Source: Roseibium algicola
Lineage (GTDB): Bacteria > Pseudomonadota > Alphaproteobacteria > Rhizobiales > Stappiaceae
Length of the DNA stretch: 64,000 nt
NCBI RefSeq assembly: GCF_001999245.1
Contig: NZ_CP019630.1
Span: 806,001-870,000 of the forward strand
Reading direction: 5' to 3'
A program made the translations under genes and the position numbers. Shown piece after piece: positions 26,528-34,845 of the stretch (the stretch's first letter is position 1; each line of letters begins with the position of its first letter). The notes beneath the pieces were generated by a model, which was not told the origin of the DNA, searched no databases, and worked only from the letters and a program-made list of their open reading frames with translations.

Positions 26528-27516
26528 TCCGCTCCACTCATCTGCCGCTTCTGATCACCATCGCGACTTTCGTGCTGGCCTATACGCTGTGCGCGTCGCA
26601 ATACCCGGCGATGCTGTCGACACGGGTCGTCGCGAACCTTCTGACAGACAACGCCTTTCTTGGAATAGCCGCCGTCGGCATGACCTTCGTGATCCTTTCG
26701 GGGGGCATCGATCTTTCGGTCGGCTCGGTGATCGCCTTTACCGGCGTCTTTCTGGCTGTGATCCTGAGGGATACCTCGATCCATCCGCTGGTCGCCTTTG
26801 TCCTGGTACTGGCGATCACCATTTCCTTCGGCGCGGCGATGGGGGCGATGATCCACTATCTGGAGATGCCGCCCTTCATCGTCACGCTGGCAGGCATGTT
26901 CCTGGCCCGCGGCGCGGCCTATGTACTGTCGACCGACAGCGTGCCGATTACCCACGAGTTCTACGACACACTGCAGTCGCTTTACTGGAAGGCTCCGGGC
27001 GGCGGACGTTTCCGGCTCACCGGCATGATCATGCTGCTGACCTTCCTCGTCGGCATCGTCGTCGCCCACCGCACCCGCTTCGGCCAGAATGTCTATGCAC
27101 TTGGCGGCGGGCTGTCGACGGCCCGGCTGATGGGCGTTCCCCTGGCAAGGACCACCATCGGCATATACGCCACGTCAGGCGGCCTTGCCGGACTTGCCGG
27201 GATCATCTTCTCTCTCTACACGTCCGCCGGCTATTCACTGGCGACGGTCGGGGTCGAACTCGACGCCATCGCGGCGGTGGTGATCGGCGGCACATTGCTG
27301 ACCGGCGGCACTGGTTTTGTCGCAGGCACATTCTTTGGCATTTTGATCATGGGGTTGATACAAACCTTTATCGTGTTCGACGGAACGCTTTCGAGCTGGT
27401 GGACAAAGATCGTGATCGGCGGTTTGCTCTTCGGCTTCATCTTGCTTCAGAAGGGACTCACTTGGGCAACGACACTGCGCAGAAAACCAGCGACAGAGTT
27501 CGCCGCGCAATCATGA
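26524..27516 (+). CDS. yjfF: Galactofuranose-type ABC transporter permease YjfF
   Basis: The 330-aa second permease of the Ytf system contains GMTFVILSGGIDLSVGSVIAFTGV, MPPFIVTLAGMFLARGAAYVLSTDSVPI and LDAIAAVVIGGTLLTGGTGFVAGTFFG. The pairing of two different permeases in tandem is specific to the ytfQRT-yjfF arrangement. It overlaps ytfT at its start and the GntR gene at its end (ATGA both times), so the whole operon is translationally coupled. Confidence 0.93.
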   Translation: MIRSTHLPLLITIATFVLAYTLCASQYPAMLSTRVVANLLTDNAFLGIAAVGMTFVILSGGIDLSVGSVIAFTGVFLAVILRDTSIHPLVAFVLVLAITISFGAAMGAMIHYLEMPPFIVTLAGMFLARGAAYVLSTDSVPITHEFYDTLQSLYWKAPGGGRFRLTGMIMLLTFLVGIVVAHRTRFGQNVYALGGGLSTARLMGVPLARTTIGIYATSGGLAGLAGIIFSLYTSAGYSLATVGVELDAIAAVVIGGTLLTGGTGFVAGTFFGILIMGLIQTFIVFDGTLSSWWTKIVIGGLLFGFILLQKGLTWATTLRRKPATEFAAQS

Positions 27517-28232
27517 CCTTCGTCGCCACCGGCGGGTTGGGAAGCCAGATCGGAAACCATACCGATCAGGTTGTCGAGCAACTGGGAAGAGCCATCGTTG
27601 CAGGTGAGTATCCGCCGGAAACGATGATCCCCCTGGACCCGGACATTTCGGAAATGTTCGACGTCTCGCGCACGGTGGTGCGGGAAGCGAAGAAGACGCT
27701 GATCGCAAAAGGCCTGATCCAGTCGAAAGCCAAGGTTGGAACCCATGTCCGGCCCGCATCCGAATGGAACATGTTCGATCCGGACGTCCTGCGCTGGCAC
27801 GCCGCGCTCAACAACCAGCGTCCGTTTCTGGAAGACCTGTTCGAGATACGCCTGATCTTCGAACCGGCGGCGGCAGGCAGCGCCGCCAAGCGCGCAACCG
27901 ATGCGGAATGCGTGACCCTGTCCAAACTCTGCGACAACCTTGCCACCGGCAAGGACAGGGCTGCCGTGGCCGTGGCCGATCTGGAGTTTCACAAGATGAT
28001 CCTGAAGCTCTCCGGCAATCGCTTCCTGCAGTCACTTGGAGATCTCGTTCAGGCCGCGCTCTATTCCCTCTTCATTGCCGAGGCCAACGAGCGCAACGAC
28101 CAGGAAACCTACGAGTTCGTCGAGCGTCACCGCGCCATCGTCACGGCCATCAAGGCCGGAGACGCGAAAGCCGCTCATGACGCCATGGTCGCCGTCATCC
28201 TGGCCGGCCGGAAGATCGAACTGAATATCTGA
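27513..28232 (+). CDS. GntR-family transcriptional regulator (FCD subfamily), last gene of the ytf operon
   Basis: The 239-aa protein has a winged-helix domain (LGRAIVAGEYPPETMIP; MFDVSRTVVREAKKTLIAKGLIQSKAKVGTHV, residues about 20-77) and an FCD effector domain (ADLEFHKMILKLSGNRFLQSLGDLV; EFVERHRAIVTAIKAGDAKAAHDAM) whose histidines suit metal-assisted sugar-acid binding. It resembles galactonate/xylonate-type regulators such as DgoR. Placement inside the transporter operon and the inverted repeat at 22881-22899 suggest autoregulation. It may also control the convergent catabolic operon, since its ligand could be galactonate. Confidence 0.9.
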   Translation: MTFVATGGLGSQIGNHTDQVVEQLGRAIVAGEYPPETMIPLDPDISEMFDVSRTVVREAKKTLIAKGLIQSKAKVGTHVRPASEWNMFDPDVLRWHAALNNQRPFLEDLFEIRLIFEPAAAGSAAKRATDAECVTLSKLCDNLATGKDRAAVAVADLEFHKMILKLSGNRFLQSLGDLVQAALYSLFIAEANERNDQETYEFVERHRAIVTAIKAGDAKAAHDAMVAVILAGRKIELNI

Positions 28233-28253
28233 GGCTTCAAACTTGAAAAAACG

Positions 28254-28360
28254 CCTCATCCTGAGGAGCGCACTTGTGCGCGTCTCGAAGGATGGGCCAC
28301 TTGTTCAGAGCAAGGTGCCCATCCTTCGAGACGGACCTGAAGGTCCTCCTCAGGATGAGG
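28254..28360. repeat. 107-bp palindromic intergenic element, intact copy 2
   Basis: The outer arms CCTCATCCTGAGGAG (28254-28268) and CTCCTCAGGATGAGG (28346-28360) are exact 15-bp inverted repeats. Inside lie a hairpin GCGCAC-TT-GTGCGC (28268-28281), a 16-bp inner stem GTCTCGAAGGATGGGC (28282-28297) with GCCCATCCTTCGAGAC (28317-28332), and a second hairpin GGACCT-GA-AGGTCC (28333-28346). The whole can fold as a cruciform with two side arms. It sits between the convergent gntR and aldehyde dehydrogenase genes, where it may also stop transcription from both sides. Confidence 0.88.
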
Positions 28361-28384
28361 TCGTCATTTGATCGCCCACCCGGC

Positions 28385-29893
28385 TCAGCTGGCCGGCAGC
28401 AGGTCGTCCGGCAGGTTCTGGTAGCAGACCGGGCGCAGGAAGCGCCGGATAGCCATCGTGCCGACGGAGGTGGCACCGAAGTTGGTCGATGCCGGGTAAG
28501 GCCCGCCGTGAACCATGCTGTCGGCAACTTCCACACCGGTCGGGAAGCCATTTGCAAGCACGCGGCCTGCCTTGCGCTCCAGCACCGGCATCAGCTTGCG
28601 GGCAAGGTCCTTGTCGCCTTCATCCATCTGCAACGTGCAGGTGAGCTGGCCTTCCAGGCCCTTGGCGATTTCCAGAAGCTGTGCTTCATCCTTCACGCGG
28701 ACCACGATGCCGAGCGGGCCGAAGACTTCCTCGCCCAGTTCCTCGTTGGCCAGCCAGTTGTCGCCGGTTGTCTCGAAGACGTAAGGTGCGGCTTCACGGG
28801 TCTCGCAGGACGTGCCGATCAATTCGCGGACACCGCTGGAAGCGGCAACCCGCTTGGAACCGGACCGGTAGGCGGCCGCAATTCCGTCTGTCAGCATGGT
28901 CTGCTTGCCAATGCCGCCGAGGGCTTCTGCTGCTGTCGCAACGAAGGCGTCCGCATCCGGACCTTCGAGCACCAGGATAACGCCCGGGTTGGTGCAGAAC
29001 TGGCCAGCACCCATTGTCAGCGATCCGGCCCAGCCCTTTGCAATTGCCTCGCCGCGAGCGGAGAGCGCCGCCGGCAGCAGGAACATCGGGTTGACCGAAC
29101 CAAGTTCACCAAAGAACGGGATCGGCACCGGGCGCTGTGCGCACATGTCGAACAAGGCACGGCCGCCACGCAGGGAGCCAGTGAAACCGACGGCGGTGAT
29201 CAGCGGGTGCTGAACAAGCGCCTGGCCAACCTCGAAACCATTGCCCTGGATGAAGGAGAAGACACCCGGATGCAGGCCGCAGGACTTGATGGCTGCGGCG
29301 ATCGCCTCGGCGACAATCTCACCGGTGCCCGGATGGGCCGGGTGGCCACGGACGACCACGGGGCAGCCCGCAGCCAGAGCCGATGCCGTATCACCGCCGG
29401 CGGTCGAGAATGCCAGCGGGAAGTTGGAAGCACCGAAGACCGCGACCGGCCCGATCGGGCGCTGGACCAGCTTCAGGTCCGGGCGCGGCAGAGGCTGGCG
29501 GTCCGGCAGGGCTTCGTCGTGACGCTTGTCGAGATAATCGCCTTTCAGAATATGCGAGGCAAACAGGCGCAACTGGCCGGTGGTGCGACCACGCTCGCCC
29601 TGAAGACGCGCTTCCGGCAAACCGGTTTCGGACGTGCCGATCTCGGTGATGGCGTCCGCACGGGCTTCAATCTCCTCTGCAATGGCATTGAGGAATTTCG
29701 CCCGCTCTTCACTGCTGGAATAGCCATAGCTCCAGAAGGCTTCTTCCGCTGCGCGGCAGGCCGCGTCCACCTGGTCGGCGGTACCGACGGAAAAAGCGTG
29801 AGACGCGCCATGCGCCGGTTCGGAGGTAAATGTTGCATCGCCGGCAACCCATTGCCCTGCAACAAGCTGCTTTCCGTGAGGCATAAAAGTCAT
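28385..29893 (-). CDS. 2-oxoglutarate semialdehyde (2,5-dioxovalerate) dehydrogenase, NADP-type ALDH
   Basis: The 502-aa aldehyde dehydrogenase is expected to oxidise alpha-ketoglutaric semialdehyde to 2-oxoglutarate, the last step of non-phosphorylating pentose catabolism. It contains RPIGPVAVFGASNFPLAFSTAGGDTASALAAGCPVVV (cofactor site and catalytic-Asn region), GFTGSLRGGRALFD, the general-base glutamate in FFGELGSVNP and the catalytic cysteine C300 in GAGQFCTNPG. The long GGxTASALAAG style matches ketoglutarate-semialdehyde dehydrogenases of sugar operons. It is last in the chvE-ggu operon on the minus strand. Confidence 0.92.
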   Translation of the reverse strand: MTFMPHGKQLVAGQWVAGDATFTSEPAHGASHAFSVGTADQVDAACRAAEEAFWSYGYSSSEERAKFLNAIAEEIEARADAITEIGTSETGLPEARLQGERGRTTGQLRLFASHILKGDYLDKRHDEALPDRQPLPRPDLKLVQRPIGPVAVFGASNFPLAFSTAGGDTASALAAGCPVVVRGHPAHPGTGEIVAEAIAAAIKSCGLHPGVFSFIQGNGFEVGQALVQHPLITAVGFTGSLRGGRALFDMCAQRPVPIPFFGELGSVNPMFLLPAALSARGEAIAKGWAGSLTMGAGQFCTNPGVILVLEGPDADAFVATAAEALGGIGKQTMLTDGIAAAYRSGSKRVAASSGVRELIGTSCETREAAPYVFETTGDNWLANEELGEEVFGPLGIVVRVKDEAQLLEIAKGLEGQLTCTLQMDEGDKDLARKLMPVLERKAGRVLANGFPTGVEVADSMVHGGPYPASTNFGATSVGTMAIRRFLRPVCYQNLPDDLLPAS

Positions 29894-29920
29894 GTCAAAC
29901 CTTCTGGTTTTGAAGATGGA

Positions 29921-30844
29921 TCAGAATTCGAACGGATCAGTGATGACGCGCCGCCCAAGAGAAAAGGCGTCGCACACATGGATCATCGGCGAGAGATCGA
30001 CGTCGCTCGTGCCCGATTTCACCAGATCCGCCATACGGACGTAGAGGTTGGCATATTCATGGTTCGTCCCCTGTATAACGGGCTCACCGTCGATTTCCAG
30101 CTTCTCACCGCCAAGTGACAGCTTTGCGGCGCCCCGGTCGGTTTCAACGTCGATGTCCCATGTCTGGGGCCCTTCCTGACGCCAGTCGAAATCGGCGGAC
30201 ATTTCCGCGCCAACCGGATCTGCGAAGGTCAGCCCGGCGGCAATCGGCGTTGCCCGGTTCGCCGGAAACTCCAGCGTCGCACCGGTGAGGTGAACCGGAT
30301 AAGGAAGAACCTCGGTCAGGATCGAGAGCGCATTGATACCTGGGTCGAAGACCCCCATGCCACCCGGCTCCCAGATCCATTCCTGGCCGGGATGCCAACG
30401 GCGAACATCTTCCTTCCAGGTGATCTTGAGCCGTTTCAACGTGCGTTCGGCAAGGAATGCCTTCAGCGCCGGTACGCTATCTGCGTAGCGAGAGTGCCAG
30501 GTGGCGAACAACGTCACCCCGTGTTGCCTTGCAAGTGCCTCCAGCGCATAGCATTCGGCAAGGCTCTGACCCGGCGGCTTTTCCAGCATCACATGCTTGC
30601 CGGCCTTCAAGGCCTTGGCCGCATACTCGAACCGAGGTTGCGGTGGAATGGCGAGCGAGACCGTGGTGATGTCCGGCCGCTTTTCCAGAAGCTCGTCGAT
30701 CGTCTGGAAATGATCGATCCCGTCAACGCCAGCGTGACGGCTGACGGCCGCCTCCAACTGCCAGTCCGGATTACCGGCAATTGCCGGAATGTGCTGATCG
30801 CGGGCAATCTTGCCGATGCCCACCAGCGCCAGTTTTTCTGCCAT
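29921..30844 (-). CDS. D-galactose / L-arabinose 1-dehydrogenase (Gfo/Idh/MocA family)
   Basis: The 307-aa enzyme is predicted to oxidise the aldose at C1 to the lactone with NAD(P)+. LALVGIGKIARDQHIPAIAGNP forms the Rossmann loop, EKPPGQSLAE is the EKP motif, and FATWHSRYADSVPALKAFL and WEPGGMGVFDPGINALSIL belong to the substrate domain. Length and sequence style match bacterial galactose dehydrogenase (Gal) and the related arabinose 1-dehydrogenases. The ATG at 30844 shares its first base with the last base of the upstream dehydratase stop (TGATG). No lactonase gene is seen in the operon. Confidence 0.88.
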   Translation of the reverse strand: MAEKLALVGIGKIARDQHIPAIAGNPDWQLEAAVSRHAGVDGIDHFQTIDELLEKRPDITTVSLAIPPQPRFEYAAKALKAGKHVMLEKPPGQSLAECYALEALARQHGVTLFATWHSRYADSVPALKAFLAERTLKRLKITWKEDVRRWHPGQEWIWEPGGMGVFDPGINALSILTEVLPYPVHLTGATLEFPANRATPIAAGLTFADPVGAEMSADFDWRQEGPQTWDIDVETDRGAAKLSLGGEKLEIDGEPVIQGTNHEYANLYVRMADLVKSGTSDVDLSPMIHVCDAFSLGRRVITDPFEF

Positions 30845-32586
30845 CAATGTGAATCCTTCGGCACGGCGGAACCGCGGCAGCCTTTCAGGAAGTCGAAATC
30901 GGCGCCGGTGTCGGCACCCTGAACGTGGTCATGGAACAGGCGGGCGTAGCCGCTGTCCGGAACATGGTGCGACGGCTTCCATGCTGCAAGCCGTGCGGAC
31001 AATTCCTGTTCGGAAATGTCGAGATGGATTGTCCGGTTCGCAACATCCAGTTCGATCATGTCGCCGTCTTTCACAACAGCCAAAGGACCTCCGGCAGCAG
31101 CCTCCGGAGAGGTGTGCAGGACAACGGTGCCATAAGCCGTGCCGGACATGCGCGCATCCGAAATGCGGACCATGTCGGTAATGCCTTTCTTCAGCACCTT
31201 GGGCGGCAAGCCCATGTTGCCGACTTCCGACATGCCCGGGTACCCCTTGGGGCCGCAGTTCTTCAGCACCATGACGCAGGTCTCGTCGATGTCGAGGGCA
31301 TCGTCGTTGATCTTGGCCTTGTAGTCGTCGATATCTTCAAAGACCACTGCCCTGCCCTTGTGCTGCATCAGATGCGGCGACGCGGCAGACGGTTTCAGGA
31401 CAGCGCCATTGGGTGCAAGGTTGCCCTTCAGAACCGCGATACCACCCTGGCTGGTCAGCGCCTTTTCCGCCGGCAGGATGACATCCTCGTTCCAGTTCTT
31501 CACGTCCTTGACCTGGTCCCACATGGTCTCGCCGGAAACGGTGATGGCATCCTTGTTGAGCATGCCCGCCTCGCCGAGGCGCTTGATCACCACCGGCAGA
31601 CCACCGGCATAGAAGAACTCTTCCATCAGGTATTTGCCGGACGGCATCAAGTTGACGATGGTCGGGATGTCCCGGCCTGCCTTGTCCCAATCATCGAGCG
31701 ATAGGTCTATGCTGACACGGCCGGCGATGGCCAGCAGATGAATGACCGCATTCGTCGACCCGCCGATGGCACCATTGGTGCGGATGGCGTTCTCGAACGC
31801 TTCGCGGGTCAGGATATCGGACGGTTTCAGATCGTCCTTCACCATCTGCACGATCCGCCGGCCGGAGAGATGCGCGATCACCCGGCGGCGGCTGTCGACA
31901 GCCGGGATCGCCGCATTGCCGGACAGTGCCATGCCGAGCGCCTCGGCCATAGAGGCCATGGTGGATGCCGTGCCCATGGTGTTGCAGCTGCCAGGGGACC
32001 GGCTCATGGCGGCCTCGGCTTCCAGAAACTCCTCCTGGGTCATTTCCCCAGCCTTCACCGCCTCTGAGAATTTCCAGAGGTGCGTGCCGGAGCCGACCCG
32101 TTCGCCCTGGAACCAGCCATTCAGCATCGGGCCGCCGGTGACGACAATTGCCGGAATATCGACAGAGGCTGCGCCCATCAGCAAAGAGGGCGTGGTCTTG
32201 TCGCAGCCAACCAGCAAGACGACGCCATCCAGCGGCGTGCCCCGGATCGCTTCTTCCACATCCATGCTGGCAAGATTGCGGAACATCATTGCCGTTGGAC
32301 GCAGCGTGCTCTCGCCGGTCGAGAACACCGGGAACTCCACCGGAAAGCCGCCGGCCTCGTAGATCCCGTGTTTGACGCGCTCCGCCAGATCGCGCAGATG
32401 CGCGTTGCAGGGCGTGAGCTGGGACCAGGTGTTGCAGATGCCAATAACCGGGCGACCATCGAAGAGGTCGTCCGGCAGACCCTGGTTCTTCATCCAGCTG
32501 CGGTGATAGATGTGGTCACGGCTGGTGCCGCCGAACCATTCGGTCGACCGCAGTTTGCGCGGCCATTTCGCCGGTTTGAATGCCAT
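30844..32586 (-). CDS. L-arabinonate/galactonate-type dehydratase (IlvD/Edd family)
   Basis: The 580-aa [Fe-S] dehydratase converts an aldonate to the 2-keto-3-deoxy acid. Cluster cysteines are visible at C60 (TWSQLTPCNAHL), C128 (LVGCDKTTPS) and C201 (RSPGSCNTMG). N-terminal RSTEWFGGTSRDHIYHRSWMKNQG and C-terminal SDARMSGTAYGTVVLHTSPEAAAGGPLA are typical of the sugar-acid branch (arabinonate, xylonate, fuconate) rather than of IlvD. It lies between gguC and the aldose dehydrogenase, 3 bp after gguC. Sugar specificity cannot be read from sequence. Confidence 0.91.
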   Translation of the reverse strand: MAFKPAKWPRKLRSTEWFGGTSRDHIYHRSWMKNQGLPDDLFDGRPVIGICNTWSQLTPCNAHLRDLAERVKHGIYEAGGFPVEFPVFSTGESTLRPTAMMFRNLASMDVEEAIRGTPLDGVVLLVGCDKTTPSLLMGAASVDIPAIVVTGGPMLNGWFQGERVGSGTHLWKFSEAVKAGEMTQEEFLEAEAAMSRSPGSCNTMGTASTMASMAEALGMALSGNAAIPAVDSRRRVIAHLSGRRIVQMVKDDLKPSDILTREAFENAIRTNGAIGGSTNAVIHLLAIAGRVSIDLSLDDWDKAGRDIPTIVNLMPSGKYLMEEFFYAGGLPVVIKRLGEAGMLNKDAITVSGETMWDQVKDVKNWNEDVILPAEKALTSQGGIAVLKGNLAPNGAVLKPSAASPHLMQHKGRAVVFEDIDDYKAKINDDALDIDETCVMVLKNCGPKGYPGMSEVGNMGLPPKVLKKGITDMVRISDARMSGTAYGTVVLHTSPEAAAGGPLAVVKDGDMIELDVANRTIHLDISEQELSARLAAWKPSHHVPDSGYARLFHDHVQGADTGADFDFLKGCRGSAVPKDSH

Positions 32587-32589
32587 GAT

Positions 32590-33585
32590 CTAAAGAACCT
32601 TTACTTGAGCCGCCCCGGCTTCCGCAGCCTTGAAAGCCAAGCGGTTTTTCAGGGGAACGCCGAACCCCGGCGCGGAAATCTCGACCTCGTCCCCTTCCCG
32701 GCAGCCAATGCCATCGGCGAAGGAAAGCGTTGCCGTGCCGAACATGTGCACGTGCAGATCGCCCGGCTGGCGGAAAACGTCATACTTGAAATGATGGTGT
32801 TCCAGGTTCGCCAGCGTGTGGGACATGTTGCCTTCGCCCGACAGGAATGGCTTTTCCCAAAGCACTGCGCCGTCACGGTAGATCCGGCTGGTGCCTTCAA
32901 CCTTCTCCGGAAGCGGACCGACCATCAGTTCCGGCCCGAAGGAGGCCGGACGCAGTTTGGAATGTGCCAGGTACAGATAGTTCTGGCGTTCCATTACGTG
33001 ATCGGAGAACTCGTTGGCGAGCGCGAAGCCGACGCGGAAAGGTGTTCCGTCTTCGGCAATAACATATACCCCGGCGATTTCCGGTTCCTCGCCGCCATCC
33101 TCGCAGAAACCGGGACTGACAAGATCACCGCCCGGCGCCACCGCGCAGGACCCGTTGCCCTTGTAGAACCATTCCGGCTGGACGCCGACATGGCCCGGCT
33201 GCGGCCGACCGCCTTCAAGGCCGAGCTGGAACATCTTCATGCTGTCCGTGACGTTGGCATCGTCGTTCTTCGCCTTGGCGTGCATGGCATCACGAGTTGC
33301 CGCGGACCCCAGGTGCGTCAGCCCCGTGCCTGTCAGATGCATATGGGCTGCGTCCGGGTGGTCGATCGGCAGCAGCAACCGGCCTTCCGAGGCCAGCTGT
33401 TCCAGGTCGACCGCCGCACCGAGTTCATGTCCTCGGATACATTCGGTCAGGCTCTGGCCTTTTGCGATGGCTTCCTGAACCAGCTCGTAGGTGGAGGCAA
33501 CTCCCTTCAGGACAGAAGCTTCGCTGCCATTGCGGACGACCACGGCACGTTTGCCGGCATCATCCAGGATCTGGGAAATCAGCAT
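32590..33585 (-). CDS. gguC: GguC / AraD1-family protein (fumarylacetoacetate hydrolase superfamily)
   Basis: The 331-aa FAH-fold protein is encoded with ChvE-GguAB in rhizobia. LLPIDHPDAAHMHLTGTGLTHLGSA at the N-terminal side and GCREGDEVEISAPGFGVPLKNRL at the C-terminus are family hallmarks. The GFCEDGGEEPEIAGVYVI and FALANEFSDHVMERQNYLYLAHSKL stretches supply the acidic metal ligands. Its place between transporter and dehydratase genes suggests that it acts on the 2-keto-3-deoxy acid, possibly as the dehydratase giving 2-oxoglutarate semialdehyde. The exact reaction is inferred from context. The permease gene ends 4 bp upstream. Confidence 0.87.
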   Translation of the reverse strand: MLISQILDDAGKRAVVVRNGSEASVLKGVASTYELVQEAIAKGQSLTECIRGHELGAAVDLEQLASEGRLLLPIDHPDAAHMHLTGTGLTHLGSAATRDAMHAKAKNDDANVTDSMKMFQLGLEGGRPQPGHVGVQPEWFYKGNGSCAVAPGGDLVSPGFCEDGGEEPEIAGVYVIAEDGTPFRVGFALANEFSDHVMERQNYLYLAHSKLRPASFGPELMVGPLPEKVEGTSRIYRDGAVLWEKPFLSGEGNMSHTLANLEHHHFKYDVFRQPGDLHVHMFGTATLSFADGIGCREGDEVEISAPGFGVPLKNRLAFKAAEAGAAQVKVL

Positions 33586-33589
33586 AGCG

Positions 33590-34834
33590 TTACCCCTGCT
33601 TGTTCTTGTTGTAGACGTCGAAAATTACGGCTGCGAGCAGCACGAGGCCCTTGATCATCTGCTGGTAGTCGATACCGATGCCCATGATCGACATGCCGTT
33701 GTTCAGCACGCCCATGAGGAAAGCTCCGACAACCGCGCCAATGATGGTGCCGACCCCGCCTGACATGGACGCCCCGCCGATGAAGACGGCCGCAATCACG
33801 TCCAGTTCCAATGCGAAGCCGGCCTTGGGCGTTGCGGTGTTGAGACGTGCAGCGAATACGAGACCCGCGGCAGCAGCCAGAACACCCATGTTGGTGAAGG
33901 CCAGGAAGGTCAGTCGTTCGGTCTTGATACCGGACAGTTTGGCAGCCTTCTGGTTGCCGCCAAGTGCGTAGATCCGGCGGCCGACCGTCGTCGTTTCGGT
34001 GATGAAGGCATAGATGATCGTCAGGACGCCCATGGTGATGAGGACATTCGGCAGGCCGCGGAACAGGGACAGCTTGAACATCACGAACACCAGAGCGGCA
34101 GCAATGATCACGTTGCGGGCGATGAAGAAGCTCGTCGGCTCATCCTCGATGCCGTAGGCCTTGTTCTGTGCCCGCTGGCGCATGCCGATCCAGACCACAA
34201 GGGCTGCGGCTACGACACCGGTTGCGAGCGCAAGAACATTGACCTTGCGAGCACCGAAGAGATCCGCCAGTGCCTCCCCCATGCCGGCCGGAAACATGTC
34301 CGGTACGAACCCGGTGGCAATGATCTGGAATTCCTTCGGGAACGGACCCACCGACTGACCTTCGAGAAGCCAGAGCGACAAGCCGCGGAAGACCAGCATA
34401 CCTGCCAGCGTCACGATGAAGGACGGTATTTTCCAATAGGCGACCCAATACCCCTGGGCCGCGCCGATCAGTCCGCCGATGGCCAGGCAGACGATCATCG
34501 TGATGTACGGCGATTGGCCGTAGTTGACGATCATGACCGCGGCGAGCGCCCCGATGAAGCCCATCACCGAGCCGACCGACAGGTCGATGTTGCCCGAGAC
34601 GATGACGATCAGCATGCCGAGCGCCATGATGATGATGTAGGAGTTCTGCAGCAGCAGGTTGGTGATGTTTACTGCACGCAGCAGCGTGCCGTCGGTAACC
34701 ACCTCGAAGAAGGCCATCACCGCAATCAGCGCGAACAGCAGTCCGTATTGCCGCAAATGCGAGGAGATATACTCGCCGATGCCCTTGGTCTTCACGACCG
34801 GCGTCGCATTGGTGTCGCTATCAGCCAGTTCCAT
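33590..34834 (-). CDS. gguB: Multiple-sugar ABC transporter permease GguB (MmsB type)
   Basis: The 414-aa permease is longer than RbsC-type permeases, as expected for GguB. GMLIVIVSGNIDLSVGSVMGFIG, SFIVTLAGMLVFRGLSLWLLEGQSVGPFP, GRRIYALGGNQKAAKLSGI and GASMSGGVGTIIGAVVGAFLMGVLNNGMSIMGI are diagnostic. About ten to twelve hydrophobic segments are present. Two starts are possible: ATG at 34834, listed because GAGAGAA precedes it, or GTG at 34849, which overlaps the gguA stop by 4 bp. Confidence 0.92.
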   Translation of the reverse strand: MELADSDTNATPVVKTKGIGEYISSHLRQYGLLFALIAVMAFFEVVTDGTLLRAVNITNLLLQNSYIIIMALGMLIVIVSGNIDLSVGSVMGFIGALAAVMIVNYGQSPYITMIVCLAIGGLIGAAQGYWVAYWKIPSFIVTLAGMLVFRGLSLWLLEGQSVGPFPKEFQIIATGFVPDMFPAGMGEALADLFGARKVNVLALATGVVAAALVVWIGMRQRAQNKAYGIEDEPTSFFIARNVIIAAALVFVMFKLSLFRGLPNVLITMGVLTIIYAFITETTTVGRRIYALGGNQKAAKLSGIKTERLTFLAFTNMGVLAAAAGLVFAARLNTATPKAGFALELDVIAAVFIGGASMSGGVGTIIGAVVGAFLMGVLNNGMSIMGIGIDYQQMIKGLVLLAAVIFDVYNKNKQG

Positions 34835-34845
34835 GGGTTTTTCTC

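Noticed and set aside
26589..27512. Apparent N-terminal extension of the GntR regulator by about 308 codons
   Set aside because: These codons are the yjfF gene in another frame and are Arg/His-rich; the regulator starts at 27513.
28274..30118. 614-codon plus-strand frame opposite the aldehyde dehydrogenase
   Set aside because: It begins inside the palindromic repeat and runs antisense to two well-supported genes; the product is Arg-rich without motifs.
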